This document shows positions 11,441 through 21,412 of a DNA stretch of 64,000 bases, one piece after another. Source of the stretch: Platerodrilus igneus (taxonomy: Eukaryota > Arthropoda > Insecta > Coleoptera > Lycidae). The notes below the pieces were generated by a model, which searched no databases, had not been told where the DNA came from, and worked only from the letters and a program-made list of their open reading frames with translations. The DNA is taken from NCBI GenBank assembly GCA_036346225.1, contig JARFIW010001345.1, forward strand, positions 186,001-250,000. Direction: 5' to 3'. The number at the start of each line of letters is the position of its first letter. Positions within the stretch are counted from its first letter, which is position 1. The translations under genes and the position numbers were made by a program.

Positions 11441-13504
11441 CTCATATTTAGACCATGGTAGAAAATTAAATAATCACATCAAATAATTTTAATCACCGTG
11501 TATAAGGAATTTCATTAAATAATACGTTTTATTAAAACCTTGAAGCATAAATAAACTCGGTCGTTTCAGTAAAAATAAGAAATTTAAATTATTTATAAGA
11601 CGCTTTATATCAAAAGAAGCAGTATTGAAAAGCTCTGCGTGTAATGTAATTATTCTAAACAAAGAGAAATTACGTGCAAAGTTTATATTAATTAACCCTA
11701 TTTTAAGTAACCGGTAGTAAAACAAAGTGTACATATAATAATTAATATTTAAGTTGTATTCGCTAAAAATGAAAAGGATAGAAATCAATTTTAATTGGAG
11801 TTAATTAAACCGTTAATAACATATAATACCTATAGAAACTTGTAAAAACCCAAGATTAAAATACCACGGAATAAAGCTCTGAGAATTAATATTATTTTGA
11901 ACACCTGCGTAGTTTAAATATCACATTCGGCGTAAATTTTGCAGATAATTAATGTTTCAAAGAATCTTGGGAAAACGTCGCATAATAGTTACGAGAATTG
12001 CTAAAGCTGGGTATTTCACACTCCATGTGGACTAAAATAATCGATAATAAAGAATATCAATTTGCACCAATACGAACAGGTTAGAGAAGGAAAGAGAAAT
12101 GCGTCAAGCAAAGACACATATTGTAAAGGCGGGATTTAAGCAACGTCACGGGGTCACAATTGGTTAAAAGAGGATGCAAATATCAGAGGTAGAACAACAA
12201 TTTCTGTACAAAATCAATTAGTTTTTCTCGGACATGCTTGCGTGCCGTGTGGAAATTTTCTGAGATTTGAATGGGGCGAGTGAAAATTCGTAAAATCGAC
12301 GTGCGAGCAACAGACTGGGAACATAGAATGAGAAATTCTAGAAACTGGCCGTTTTAGAGACTCGACCGACAGACATGCTTTTTGCTATATATACCGAGAT
12401 GAAGATAAACAAGCTCTCTTAGACTTTTGACGATTCGATGCGTTAAAAGCTCGTACATACGCGACTTGATTGAAGATATTAAACCGTGCATTTTAGTTTG
12501 ATTAAATAATTTAAATTTTGCTAGTATATTTTAGTGATTCAAAATAGCTTGTTATTTACGTGCTAACATGAATGTACTTCAGTGCACTTAGATACAAGGT
12601 AATAAAATTTAGTTTCACTGTACCAATCAGCAAAATTTACAACGACGAATGTATACACAAAAGTAGGCAGTTTTGGCGTATATTGCTGACAGAAGCAGGA
12701 ATTTCTTTGCTATTTTCGGGGGTGTTAATAATTAAATGGTTCAAATACGTGTCTGGATCCATGAAACAAGGGTCAGATAAACACAGAGGAGTTCCGGAAA
12801 GGCCCAGCAACGACTTTGAAGGGATGGTGATGGAGAAAATTTTAAAAGCGTAGAGAATCAGAAGCCGTAAATATAATCCTGTTGAATGGTGTGATTAACT
12901 AAAGAAACGATACTTTGAAGCTATGAAGACAGTAACCTTCAGGTAAATTATACTATTTTGTTTGACATTTTTGTGTGTATTGAATGACTTTATAATTGAT
13001 TTACTTTAAATGGACATTAGTGAAATTGTTCTAACCATAAAAGTTTAATTTTAAGATGAAATTTGCTTGTTTAAGTAAAAGGGGTATTTTGTTTTGATGT
13101 TCGGGAATATGATGAAAATGTGGGTATGTCTTTGAGCTCAATTAGACGATCCTGGTTAATTAACGTAAAGGGGTGGTAGATGCTCCCTTTATACTCAGAC
13201 TACGGTCTGCTTATATTGTTATATTAATTACTAGGCATCCAACAAGGACTTTAATTCTGGATGCACATTAAAATGATAATAAAATTAATCTTGAAATTTT
13301 TTTGAAAACTGAATTTTATGCTGAAATTTAATTTGAAAATTTAATGTATTCTGAATATTGATGTAAATAGAGTTAACGTTGATGTTTGTGGTAGGAATGT
13401 GTTTGTTTTTTTTATGTATGAGGATGAAAGCTATCTAGAGGAGCAGCCGAGGCGATTAACAGAAGAGAAGTAACGGACCAGGTGATCCAAGAGGTTGCAC
13501 AGCA
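11439..13504 (+). repeat. 5' LTR, family A
   Basis: 2066 bp, TACTCAT to CACAGCA. These are not the usual TG..CA ends, but the borders are fixed by comparison with the 3' LTR: the left border is where the purine tract ends before the 3' LTR, and the right border is where the primer-site spacer begins after the 5' LTR. It contains an open frame at 12572-12853 identical in the two LTRs but absent as protein in the older copies, so it is not treated as a gene. Confidence 0.85.
12386..12421 (+). promoter_or_regulatory. 5' LTR core promoter
   Basis: TATATATA (12386-12393) and AAGCTCTCTTAG starting at 12411, the presumed start of the element's genomic RNA. Confidence 0.55.
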
Positions 13505-13508
13505 TTCT

Positions 13509-13526
13509 TGGCGCCCAACGTGGGGC
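13509..13526 (+). other. Primer binding site for tRNA-Lys
   Basis: TGGCGCCCAACGTGGGGC begins four bases after the LTR end. It is the exact complement of the 3' end of animal tRNA-Lys(CUU), the same primer site used by visna-type viruses (established). Complementarity continues through CTCGAA into the T loop, making about 23 paired positions rather than 18. Confidence 0.85.
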
Positions 13527-13575
13527 TCGAATGTTTTTTTTGAAAGGGCCAGTACCTGCAGATATGAGAAGATTC

Positions 13576-13610
13576 ACAGCATTCTTGGCGACCCAAAAGT
13601 GAGGCTCGAG
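13576..13610 (+). repeat. Second, diverged primer-site module
   Basis: CACAGCATTCT, then TGGCGACCCAAAAGTGAGGC and TCGAG: a second copy of LTR end, spacer and primer site about 77 bp after the first. Only the first copy pairs perfectly with tRNA-Lys. The same two modules, in the same order, follow the LTR that ends at 20744. Confidence 0.75.
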
Positions 13611-13724
13611 TTCCAAATAAAAATTTTGTTATTTTATTCCAGGAAACTGGCGATCTGAGAGAGAGAGTTTCTGTGTGTGTATAAATTTAAGAGTATTTAG
13701 AGTGCGTGTGAGTGATTAGAACGT

Positions 13725-14220
13725 ATGCAGAGAAAGGAGTGGTTAAGGAGTCAAGGAGTGGAAATTGGAAGTGACGATAGTGCATTGTGTGAGAAAAATT
13801 CTAAAATGGAAGAAGCTGGAGGCAGTAGAGATCAGTCGAGGACGGAATCAGGGGATCAAGGAAACGAGATGATAATGAGAATGCTGGAGAGGATGAACGA
13901 AGAATCCAATAGAAAATTAGAACAGCTAAGCGAGGAAGCTAATAGAGCTAGGGATGAATCGAATAGAGCGAGAGGACTCAAATCGAAAATTTGAGCAAAT
14001 GAGTGAAGAATCGAACAGGAAGTTAGAGGAGATTAGTCAGAAAATAGATAAGACGAATCAAGAAGTTTCAGAATTTAAAAATAGTCTTACCGTAAAGATG
14101 GGGGAAGTTGAAAATAGGGTTGATAAAAATGAGCGTGATATTACAGGTCTTCGACAGGAAATGGGACATTTAAGGTCCGAAGTACGCATTTTTTGTGAAG
14201 AAGAGATTAATGTAAAATGA
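13725..14220 (+). pseudogene. gag N-terminal coiled coil, frameshifted
   Basis: Two overlapping frames (13725-13994 and 13954-14220) encode a Glu/Arg/Asn-rich, heptad-like helical region with repeats of the type EESNRKLEEISQ and EDSNRKFEQMSE. The repeat pattern crosses from the first frame to the second near 13960-13990, so a one-base length change separates them; the opposite change occurs near 14217, returning to the original frame for the capsid. This N-terminal coiled coil is typical of several insect gypsy-group gag proteins. The start at 13725 is the first ATG after the primer-site region. Whether the two compensating shifts are damage or real recoding cannot be decided here. Confidence 0.65.
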
Positions 14221-15155
14221 CTGAAGTAACGGACTCATGTAGGGATCAGTTAGGCCGGGTAGAACGCGAAGTTAGTAGTATTAAATACAACATATCAAAT
14301 TTAACGGGGGATGGTCCCAGATTTTCTACAGGTGGAGTATCATTGGACCAACACATGAAGTTTTATGGCGATAACAGGGTAAATCCACAAATTTTTATTA
14401 ATAGTGTAAGAAATCTAGTGGGAAATTTATTTGACGAACAGACTAAACTAAATACGATAAAGGCTTTATTAAAGGACAACGCGGAAGCATGGTACAATTT
14501 AGTAGGACAGGACATAGACACGTATCAGGACTTTGAAGACAAATTTTTACAACATTACTGGAGTGATCACAAACAGGATCAGATTAGGGACGACTTGATT
14601 ACAGGAAAATTTAAGGGAGAGTTTGCAGGTTCTAGGGAGCAATATGCCATCCGCAAGTACAGTGTGGCCAAACAACTGAATCCACCATTGACGGACAGAC
14701 AGATTATCAAGTACCTATCACGACATTTTGAACTGGAAATTAGACAACATGTGGCCTTACAAAACATCACAGAACGGGAGACATTTTTAGAGTATTTGCA
14801 GAGATATGACGATGTATGTGTAGGACGGACAAGAGAGATACGAGAACGAAACGTTAACACAGTTAGGTTTGACAACAGGACACCAAATTATCCGAGACGG
14901 CCTGACTACAACAGAAATTTTCGACCGAATTGGGAACGACGAGGACAGGAATACAGAAGTAATAGTGCGACTAGGGGACCGACGCCAAGACCTAGTTACA
15001 CGCGACAGAACAGTTTACCGGAAGTAAACAGGACTGTGACCAGCACGCCGAATAGAGACAGGGACACGGATATTAACAAGAGGAGAACGTACGCACAGGT
15101 TGTAGAAGGACAACCAGGACCAAGCACGGAAAACAGGATGAGACAGGATTTTTAG
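14217..15155 (+). CDS. gag: gag (capsid region), Ty3/gypsy-type
   Basis: 312 codons. Residues 40-200 match the gypsy-group retrotransposon gag fold in pattern: an F-N-S-V-R-N-L helix, AWYN at about residue 90, then YQDFEDKFLQHYW and a long helical part to about residue 205. The C-terminal third is rich in Arg, Asn and Pro (RNFRPNWERRGQEYRSN) and lacks a CCHC zinc knuckle, so RNA binding would rest on basic residues. The ATG overlaps the stop of the upstream coiled-coil frame as ATGA. The stop codon is in GAT TTT TAG; a one-base backward slip on the T run opens the protease frame. The protein would form the capsid shell that packages the element RNA. Confidence 0.8.
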   Translation: MTEVTDSCRDQLGRVEREVSSIKYNISNLTGDGPRFSTGGVSLDQHMKFYGDNRVNPQIFINSVRNLVGNLFDEQTKLNTIKALLKDNAEAWYNLVGQDIDTYQDFEDKFLQHYWSDHKQDQIRDDLITGKFKGEFAGSREQYAIRKYSVAKQLNPPLTDRQIIKYLSRHFELEIRQHVALQNITERETFLEYLQRYDDVCVGRTREIRERNVNTVRFDNRTPNYPRRPDYNRNFRPNWERRGQEYRSNSATRGPTPRPSYTRQNSLPEVNRTVTSTPNRDRDTDINKRRTYAQVVEGQPGPSTENRMRQDF

Positions 15156-15439
15156 AACGTGACAGACCACTAGATTTCTGTGTAAATGTATACGAACATC
15201 CACGTGAATTTTTCAAAATTGAGGAGGAAGTAGAGCCAGAAACTGTAGAAAAATTATGTTTGCCAATTATTAATTTAGAAATTTTTGAAAATAATGTAGA
15301 AGTATTACTTGATACAGGGGCAGAGGCGAGTTTAATATCGGAGGAATTCGTCAGCAAAATTAGGGATAAGGTTTGTGATAGAATTATGCCTATAAAGCGT
15401 AGCCATTTAGTAGCTCCAAATAAAAGAAGTTTGCTGTAG
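15152..15439 (+). CDS. pol: Retroviral-type aspartic protease (pol start, -1 frame)
   Basis: Relative to gag this frame is -1 and is open from the gag stop onward. It contains the catalytic LLDTGAEASLIS motif (Asp at 15311-15313), preceded by a beta-strand-like segment (LEIFENNVEVLL), as in retroelement proteases. The frame ends at a TAG around 15437-15439, where a one-base shift moves the reading frame to the following segment. It cleaves Gag and Gag-Pol in intact elements. There is no start codon of its own in a good position, in keeping with expression by frameshifting from gag. Confidence 0.75.
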   Translation, partial: LERDRPLDFCVNVYEHPREFFKIEEEVEPETVEKLCLPIINLEIFENNVEVLLDTGAEASLISEEFVSKIRDKVCDRIMPIKRSHLVAPNKRSLL

Positions 15440-16203
15440 TGAATAGTGTTGTGGTGCTTAGGATAGATATAGGAGGTTTAAGCTGTGAACAGGAGTTTGT
15501 AATTGTACCTGGACTGAAGTTTCAGAGCATTTTAGGTGTTGACTGTATGATGAAGTTAGGGGTTTTGATAGATATGGAAAGGAAGGTAGTAAGGATTAAG
15601 GATAGGGTAGTGCCATGGAAGGGCAGTTATGAAGTCACAGAGGATGACACTGGGTTTAGTATTAATGTAGTAGAGGTAGAGGATGATGAAGTTAAACAGA
15701 TCAACACAATAAGATGTCCAGAGGATAGGAGAGTAGAGGTGCAAGCTTTAGTACAAAAACATGCAGAAGTAGTGGGGGTAGAAGCAACAGCAGCATATCG
15801 GGAGCAGGTGAAGGCAGAATTAAATAAATTTTTGATGAGGTTAAGTGGCAAGTTTATTTTTAATAAGGTAGATTTAAGGAATTCATTCTGGCGGATTCCG
15901 TTACACAAAAATTCTAGAAGGTACATAGGATTTTCCATAGAGGGAAAAATCGATAATTGTAAAGTAGTATCGTTTGGTTTGTCGGCAGAGAAGAAAATAA
16001 GAATAAATGAGAAACAGACATGTGTAGGGACTGAAGAAGAAGCAGTATTTAAGAGTCAGGATAATAGGGATTATAAGTTTATTGAATGTGAGATAATAGG
16101 GATGATAAGTGTAGATATAGAAGGGGGAGAAATAGGAATGAAGAGTATTAGGTTGGTGAGAAGAAAGACTTGGAGGGTCAAGAAGAGAGTTAGATTTAAA
16201 TAG
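15427..16203 (+). pseudogene. pol: Protease tail and gutted reverse transcriptase
   Basis: The first part (ILGVDCMMKLGVLIDM) is the C-terminal part of the protease domain with the usual hydrophobic G-x-D strand. After about 100 residues comes a piece of reverse transcriptase: KVDLRNSFWRIPLHKNSRRY then GFSIEG and VVSFGL, the palm segment before the YxDD motif. The fingers region before it is mostly missing, and the YxDD catalytic motif, thumb, RNase H and integrase after it are absent. The remaining residues to 16203 are low-complexity and unlike any pol domain. A large internal deletion is the simplest reading. Confidence 0.75.
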
Positions 16204-16641
16204 GATAGGGATAGAATAGGTGTAGATAGAAGAGTAGAAGTAAGTGTTTATAGAAAATAAAGCTAGGTATGGGATAAATATGGGAAATAATTAGAAATAG
16301 GTTTAGGATGAGAATAAAGAGGAAATGTTGGAAGAAAATAAGATAGGTTAAGTATAGATATTTCATATAAAATTAGTGGAGAGTTAGGAATAGAGTAAGA
16401 GTAGGATAGGTATATAGGATTAGGTAGGGGGAAGTGAAGTATAGTGAAGATTAGTTAAAAGTTAGGAATAGGATAGGGATATAGGATAGGTGTAAATATT
16501 TTTTTTTAATTGGAGACAAAGTAGGTAAGTTAGATAGATAAGGGTAGAGAGAGATAGGCATTTTTTTTGTAATTTTTTGTCTAAATGCTTTATATTTGCA
16601 TTCAAATAAGTGGGATTATTTGTATTCAAATAGGGGGAAAA
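16204..16641 (+). other. Purine-rich region ending in the polypurine tract
   Basis: Almost all A and G on this strand, with repeated TAGGATAGG-like words, continuing the bias of the preceding frame. It ends in TAGGGGGAAAA at 16631-16641, the expected plus-strand primer directly before the 3' LTR. Confidence 0.7.
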
Positions 16642-18703
16642 TACTCATATTTAGACCAGGGTAGAAAATTAAATAATCACATCAAATAATTTTAATCACC
16701 GTGTATAAGGAATTTCATTAAATAATACGTTTTATTAAAACCTTGAAGCATAAATAAACTCGGTCGTTTCAGTAAAAATAAGAAATTTAAATTATTTATA
16801 AGACGCTTTATATCAAAAGAAGCAGTATTGAAAAGCTCTGCGTGTAATGTAATTATTCCTAAACAAAGAGAAATTACGTGCAAAGTTTATATTAATTAAC
16901 CCTATTTTAAGTAACCGGTAGTAAAACAAAGTGTACATGTAATAATTAATATTTAAGTTGTATTCGCTAAAATGAAAAGGATAGAAATCAATTTTAATTG
17001 GAGTTAATTAAACCGTTAATAACATATAATACCTATAGAAACTTGTAAAACCCAAGATTAAAATACCACGGAATAAAGCTCTGAGAATTAATATTATTTT
17101 GAACACCTGCGTAGTTTAAATATCACATTCGGCGTAAATTTTGCAGATAATTAATGTTTCAAAGAATCTTGGGAAAACGTCGCACAATAGTTACGAGAAT
17201 TGCTAAAGCTGGGTATTTCACACTCCATGTGGACTAAAATAATCGATAATAAAGAATATCAATTTGCACCAATACGAACAGGTTAGAGAAGGAAAGAGAA
17301 ATGCGTCAAGCAAAGACACATATTGTAAAAGGCGGGATTTAAGCAACGTCACGGGGGTCACAATTGGTTAAAAGAGGATGCAAATATCAGAGGTAGAACA
17401 ACAATTTCTGTACAAAATCAATTAGTTTTTCTCGGACATGCTTGCGTGCCGTGTGGAAATTTTCTGAGATTTGAATGGAGCGAGTGAAAATTCGTAAAAT
17501 CGACGTGCGAGCAACAGACTGGGAACATAGAATGAGAAATTCTAGAAACTGGCCGTTTTAGAGACTCGACCGACAGACAGGCTTTTGCTATATATACCTA
17601 GATGATGATAAACAAGCTCTCTTAGACTTTTGACGATTCGATGCGTTAAAAGCTCGTACATACGCGACTTGATTGAAGATATTAAACCGTGCATTTTAGT
17701 TTGATTAAATAATTTAAAGTTTGCTAGTATATTTTAGTGATTCAAAATAGCTTGTTATTTACGTGCTAACATGAATGTACTTCAGTGCACTTAGATACAA
17801 GGTAATAAAATTTAGTTTCACTGTACCAATCAGCAAAATTTACAACGACGAATGTATACACAAAAGTAGGCAGTTTTGGCGTATATTGCTGACAGAAGCA
17901 GGAATTTCTTTGCTATTTTCGGGGGTGTTAATAATTAAATGGTTCAAATACGTGTCTGGATCCATGAAACAAGGGTCAGATAAACACAGAGGAGTTCCGG
18001 AAAGGCCCAGCAACGACTTTGAAGGGATGGTGATGGAGAAAATTTTAAAAGCGTAGAGAATCAGAAGCCGTAAATATAATCCTGTTGAATGGTGTGATTA
18101 ACTAAAGAAACGATACTTTGAAGCTATGAGGACAGTAACCTTCAGGTAAATTATACTATTTTGTTTGACATTTTGTGTGTATTGAATGACTTTATAATTG
18201 ATTTACTTTAAATGGACATTAGTGAAATTGTTCTAACCATAAAAGTTTAATTTTAAGATGAAATTTGCTTGTTTAAGTAAAAGGGTATTTTGTTTTGATG
18301 TTCGGGAATATGATGAAAATGTGGGTATGTCTTTGAGCTCAATTAGACGATCCTGGTTAATTAACGTAAAGGGTGGTAGATGCTCCTTTATACTCAGACT
18401 CCGGTCTGCTTATATTGTTATATTAATTACTAGGCATCCAACAAGGACTTTAATTCTGGATGCACATTAAAATGATAATAAAATTAATCTTGAAATTTTT
18501 TTGAAAACTGAATTTTATGCTGAAATTTAATTTGAAAATTTAATGTATTCTGAATATTGATGTAAATAGAGTTAACGTTGATGTTTGTGGTAGGAATGTG
18601 TTTGTTTTTTTTATGTATGAGGATGAAAGCTATCTAGAGGAGCAGCCGAGGCGATTAACAGAAGAGAAGTAACGGACCAGGTGATCCAAGAGGTTTCACA
18701 GCA
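16642..18703 (+). repeat. 3' LTR, family A
   Basis: 2062 bp, TACTCAT to CACAGCA, then (AT)n. Nearly identical to the 5' LTR. Confidence 0.85.
17589..17625 (+). promoter_or_regulatory. 3' LTR core promoter copy
   Basis: TATATATA (17589-17596) and AAGCTCTCTTAG (17614-17625). Confidence 0.55.
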
Positions 18704-18725
18704 ATATATATATATATATATATAT
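18704..18725. repeat. (AT)n tract 8 (3' flank of the two-LTR element)
   Basis: Short dinucleotide run shared as a border by the 3' LTR and the next LTR. Confidence 0.9.
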
Positions 18726-20744
18726 TACTCAAATTTAGATCAGGGTAGAAAATTAAATAATCACATCAAATAATTTTAATTACCGTGTAGAAGCTTTGGG
18801 AAAAGGTACGCGTTATTAAAACCGTGAAGCATAAAAATTCATTCGTTTCATTAAAAATAAGGGAGTTAAATTATTTACAAGACGCTTGGTATAAAAAGAA
18901 GCAGTATTAAAATGCTCAACGTGTAATTTAATTATTCCGAGTAAAGAAACAAATGGAAATTACGTGCAAAATTTATATTAATTGATTCAAGTTTGGGTAA
19001 CGAGTATTAAACAAAATGTACAGATAATAATTGAATATTTGATTAGGATGCACTAAAAATTAAAGGGTATTATTTCAATTGGAGTTAATTGAACCATTAG
19101 TAACATATAAAATGTATAAAAGCTTGTAAAAACCCAATAATATTCAAATCGTAGAAGTGTTATTTAGAAGTAGGACGATTGAACACCTGCGTATTTTTAA
19201 AAGTCTCGTTCTGCGTAAATTTTGCAGATAACAAATGGTTACAGAGAATGTTGGAGAAACCGTCGCTTAATATTTACGGGAAATGCTAATAAGGTGGGTT
19301 ATTTCACAGTCCACGTGGATTGAAAATAACCGATACTAAAGAATATTGATCAGTACCACTCAGAACAGGGTAGATAGAGACGGATAATATGCGCAAGACA
19401 GAGACATATAGTAAAAGGCGTGATTTGAGCAACGTCACTGGGTTGCGATTGGTTGAAAATAAGAGGCAAACATGAGAGGTAAAAATAACATTTCTGTATA
19501 AAAATTAATTAGTTATTCTCAGACGTTGCGAGCCGTGTCGAAATTTCATAGATTTTAAACTTGGACGTGTGCAAATTTTGTAGAAGCTGTGCCGAGCGAT
19601 CGAAAAGGGACATAGAATGACGAAATTCTGGAAACTGTCCGTTTTGGGGACAAAAGCGACGTATAGGCTAGCGATTATATATACCCGTGTTAATATGAGT
19701 TTCTCTCTCTTAGTTTTTCGATTTTGATTGAATAATTTAAACAGTTTGCTCGTATATTTTAGTGATTATTTAATACTTTAAAACAGTTTGCTCTTTACGT
19801 ACTACGATGAAAGTAATTTAGTGCACTTAGAAAAGAAGATACAAGGTAATAAAGTCTAGTATCACTGTACCAATTATTCAAATTTGCAACGACAAATGAA
19901 TACACAAAAGTAGGCAGTTTTGGCGTATAGCGTGAAAGAAGTATGAATTTCTTTGCTATTTTTCGGGGGTGTTAATGATTAAGTGGTTCGTGGACGTGAC
20001 TGGATCCACAAAACAAGATACAGATATACACAGATGAGTTCCGGAAAAGCACTGAAACAACTTTAGATGAATCGTGGTGTAGAAAATTTTAAAGGCGACC
20101 AGTGTACATTGTACATTGTACATTGGAGCCACGAGTGCATTAACCTTCAGGTAACTTATGCTTTGTTGTTCGATTTTTGATGTTTTGGTGTGTGTTGAAT
20201 AACTTTATAATTTATTTACTTAAAATGGACAGTAGTGAAATTGTACTAACAACAAATTTTTAATTTTAAGGTGAAATTTTCTTGTTTAAGTAGAAAGGGG
20301 TATTTAGTATTTATGTTCTTGATTATGACGAAAATTTGGGTATGTCTTTGAGCTCAATTAGACGAACCTGGTTAATTAACGTAAAGGGGTGGGAGATGCT
20401 CCCTTTGTACTCAGACTCAGGTCTGCATATATTGTTATATTAATTAGTAGGCATCCTACAAGGACTTTAATTCTGGATGCACATTAAAATGATAATAAAT
20501 TTAATCTTGAAGTTTTCTGATACTGAAATTTATGCTGAAATTTAATTTTGAAATTTTAATGTATTATGAATATTGATGTAAATAGAGTTAACGTTGATGT
20601 TTGTGGTAGGAATGTAATTTTTTTATGAATGAGGATGAAAGTTTTAACTAGGTGAGCAGCCGAGGCGGAAAAGAGTAAAGAGGCGATTAACAGAAGAAAG
20701 TCAACGGACCAGTTAATTTAATAGCCTTTTGTACATTTCACAGC
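18726..20744 (+). mobile_element. LTR, family A, without internal region
   Basis: Starts TACTCAAATTTAG after (AT)n and ends CACAGCA at 20744. It is homologous along its length to the other family A LTRs but noticeably diverged, as is its TATATATA box near 19675-19682. It is followed by three primer-site modules instead of gag, so either only the leader survived or the copy arose by recombination. Confidence 0.8.
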
Positions 20745-20999
20745 ATTCTTGACGCCCAATCTGTGGGGCTCGATTTGAAAACCTTAGTTTAAGATTAATG
20801 GAGAGGCTCTTTGTACATTTCACAGCATTCTTGGCGCCCAACGTGGGGCTCGAATGTTTTTTTTTTGAAAGGGCCAGTTCCTGCAGATATGAGAGGAATC
20901 ACAGCATTCTTGGCGACCCAAAAGTGAGGCTCGAGTTCAAAATAAAATTTTTGTGATTTTATTCCAGGAAACTGGCGAGGCGTTTTGTACATTTCACAT

Positions 21000-21001
<2 letters not shown>
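20745..21001 (+). repeat. Three tandem primer-site modules
   Basis: Modules at 20738-20775 (GACGCCCAATCTGTGGGGCT), 20821-20855 (TGGCGCCCAACGTGGGGC, a perfect tRNA-Lys complement at 20832-20849) and 20900-20936 (TGGCGACCCAAAAGTGAGGC), each headed by CACAGCATTCT. The last two match the pair at 13498-13610 in order and in the sequence between them. The block ends CACATCA and enters (AT)n. Confidence 0.8.

Positions 21002-21044
<43 letters not shown>
21002..21044. repeat. (AT)n tract 9
   Basis: Dinucleotide run between the primer-site modules and the small hammerhead-bearing fragment. Confidence 0.95.
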
Positions 21045-21047
<3 letters not shown>

Positions 21048-21319
21048 GAAAAATAATTGTTTATAGCAAATTTTAATAAATAAAACTGTGTATACGATGT
21101 ATAAATAAACACAAACTTTACGAAGTATCGAAAGAGGGTTATAAACCACTGATCCTGATGAGATCCAGTGAGATCGAAACTAGTCGATGAATGTTTATTC
21201 CCTTTATGAAACAAACAAATTCTTTCAATTATAGCAATGCAAATTACTAGCTTGCTTTGTATAATTAATAACTTTCTTTCGATTCTTCGTAATGTTTGGG
21301 TTTATTTATACATCGTATA

Positions 21320-21322
<3 letters not shown>
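21045..21322 (+). mobile_element. Short Penelope-type fragment with hammerhead and flanking inverted repeat
   Basis: A 278-bp segment between two (AT)n tracts. An inverted repeat of about 48 bp (21089-21136 against 21276-21323, starting GTGTATACGATGTATAAATAAAC) brackets a hammerhead motif. No coding capacity. I infer a Penelope-derived remnant by the hammerhead, as no reverse transcriptase is present. Confidence 0.5.
21150..21190 (+). ncRNA. Hammerhead ribozyme motif
   Basis: Core CTGATGA at 21155-21161, stem II GATC/GATC with loop CAGTGA, GAA at 21176-21178, stem III ACTAGT (21179-21184), and C17 at 21185 giving a GUC-type site. Stem I is short and imperfect (TGATC against GATGA), the one weak point. 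The six-base palindromic stem III, like that of the motif at 25348-25392, is the mini form that can pair between two RNA molecules. Confidence 0.65.

Positions 21323-21412
<90 letters not shown>
21323..21412. repeat. (AT)n tract 10, the longest
   Basis: About 90 bp of TA dinucleotide. Confidence 0.95.

Larger units (their letters stand above)
11439..18703 (+). mobile_element. Ty3/gypsy-type LTR retrotransposon, pol largely deleted
   Basis: The order is 5' LTR (11439-13504), tRNA-Lys primer site (13509-13526), gag, protease in the -1 frame, partial reverse transcriptase, purine tract (16632-16641) and 3' LTR (16642-18703). It sits between (AT)n tracts, so the target duplication lies within AT repeat and cannot be delimited. 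The LTRs differ at only scattered positions (for example 13191 region GACTACGG against 18396 region GACTCCGG, and a few one-base length changes), suggesting a recent insertion. The internal region is only about 3.1 kb: most of the reverse transcriptase, RNase H and integrase are missing, so it would need proteins from another element to move. Confidence 0.85.

Noticed and set aside
12572..12853. 93-codon frame identical at 17775-18056
   Set aside because: It lies in the two nearly identical LTRs, and the older family A LTRs have no matching protein. The identity reflects LTR age, not selection.
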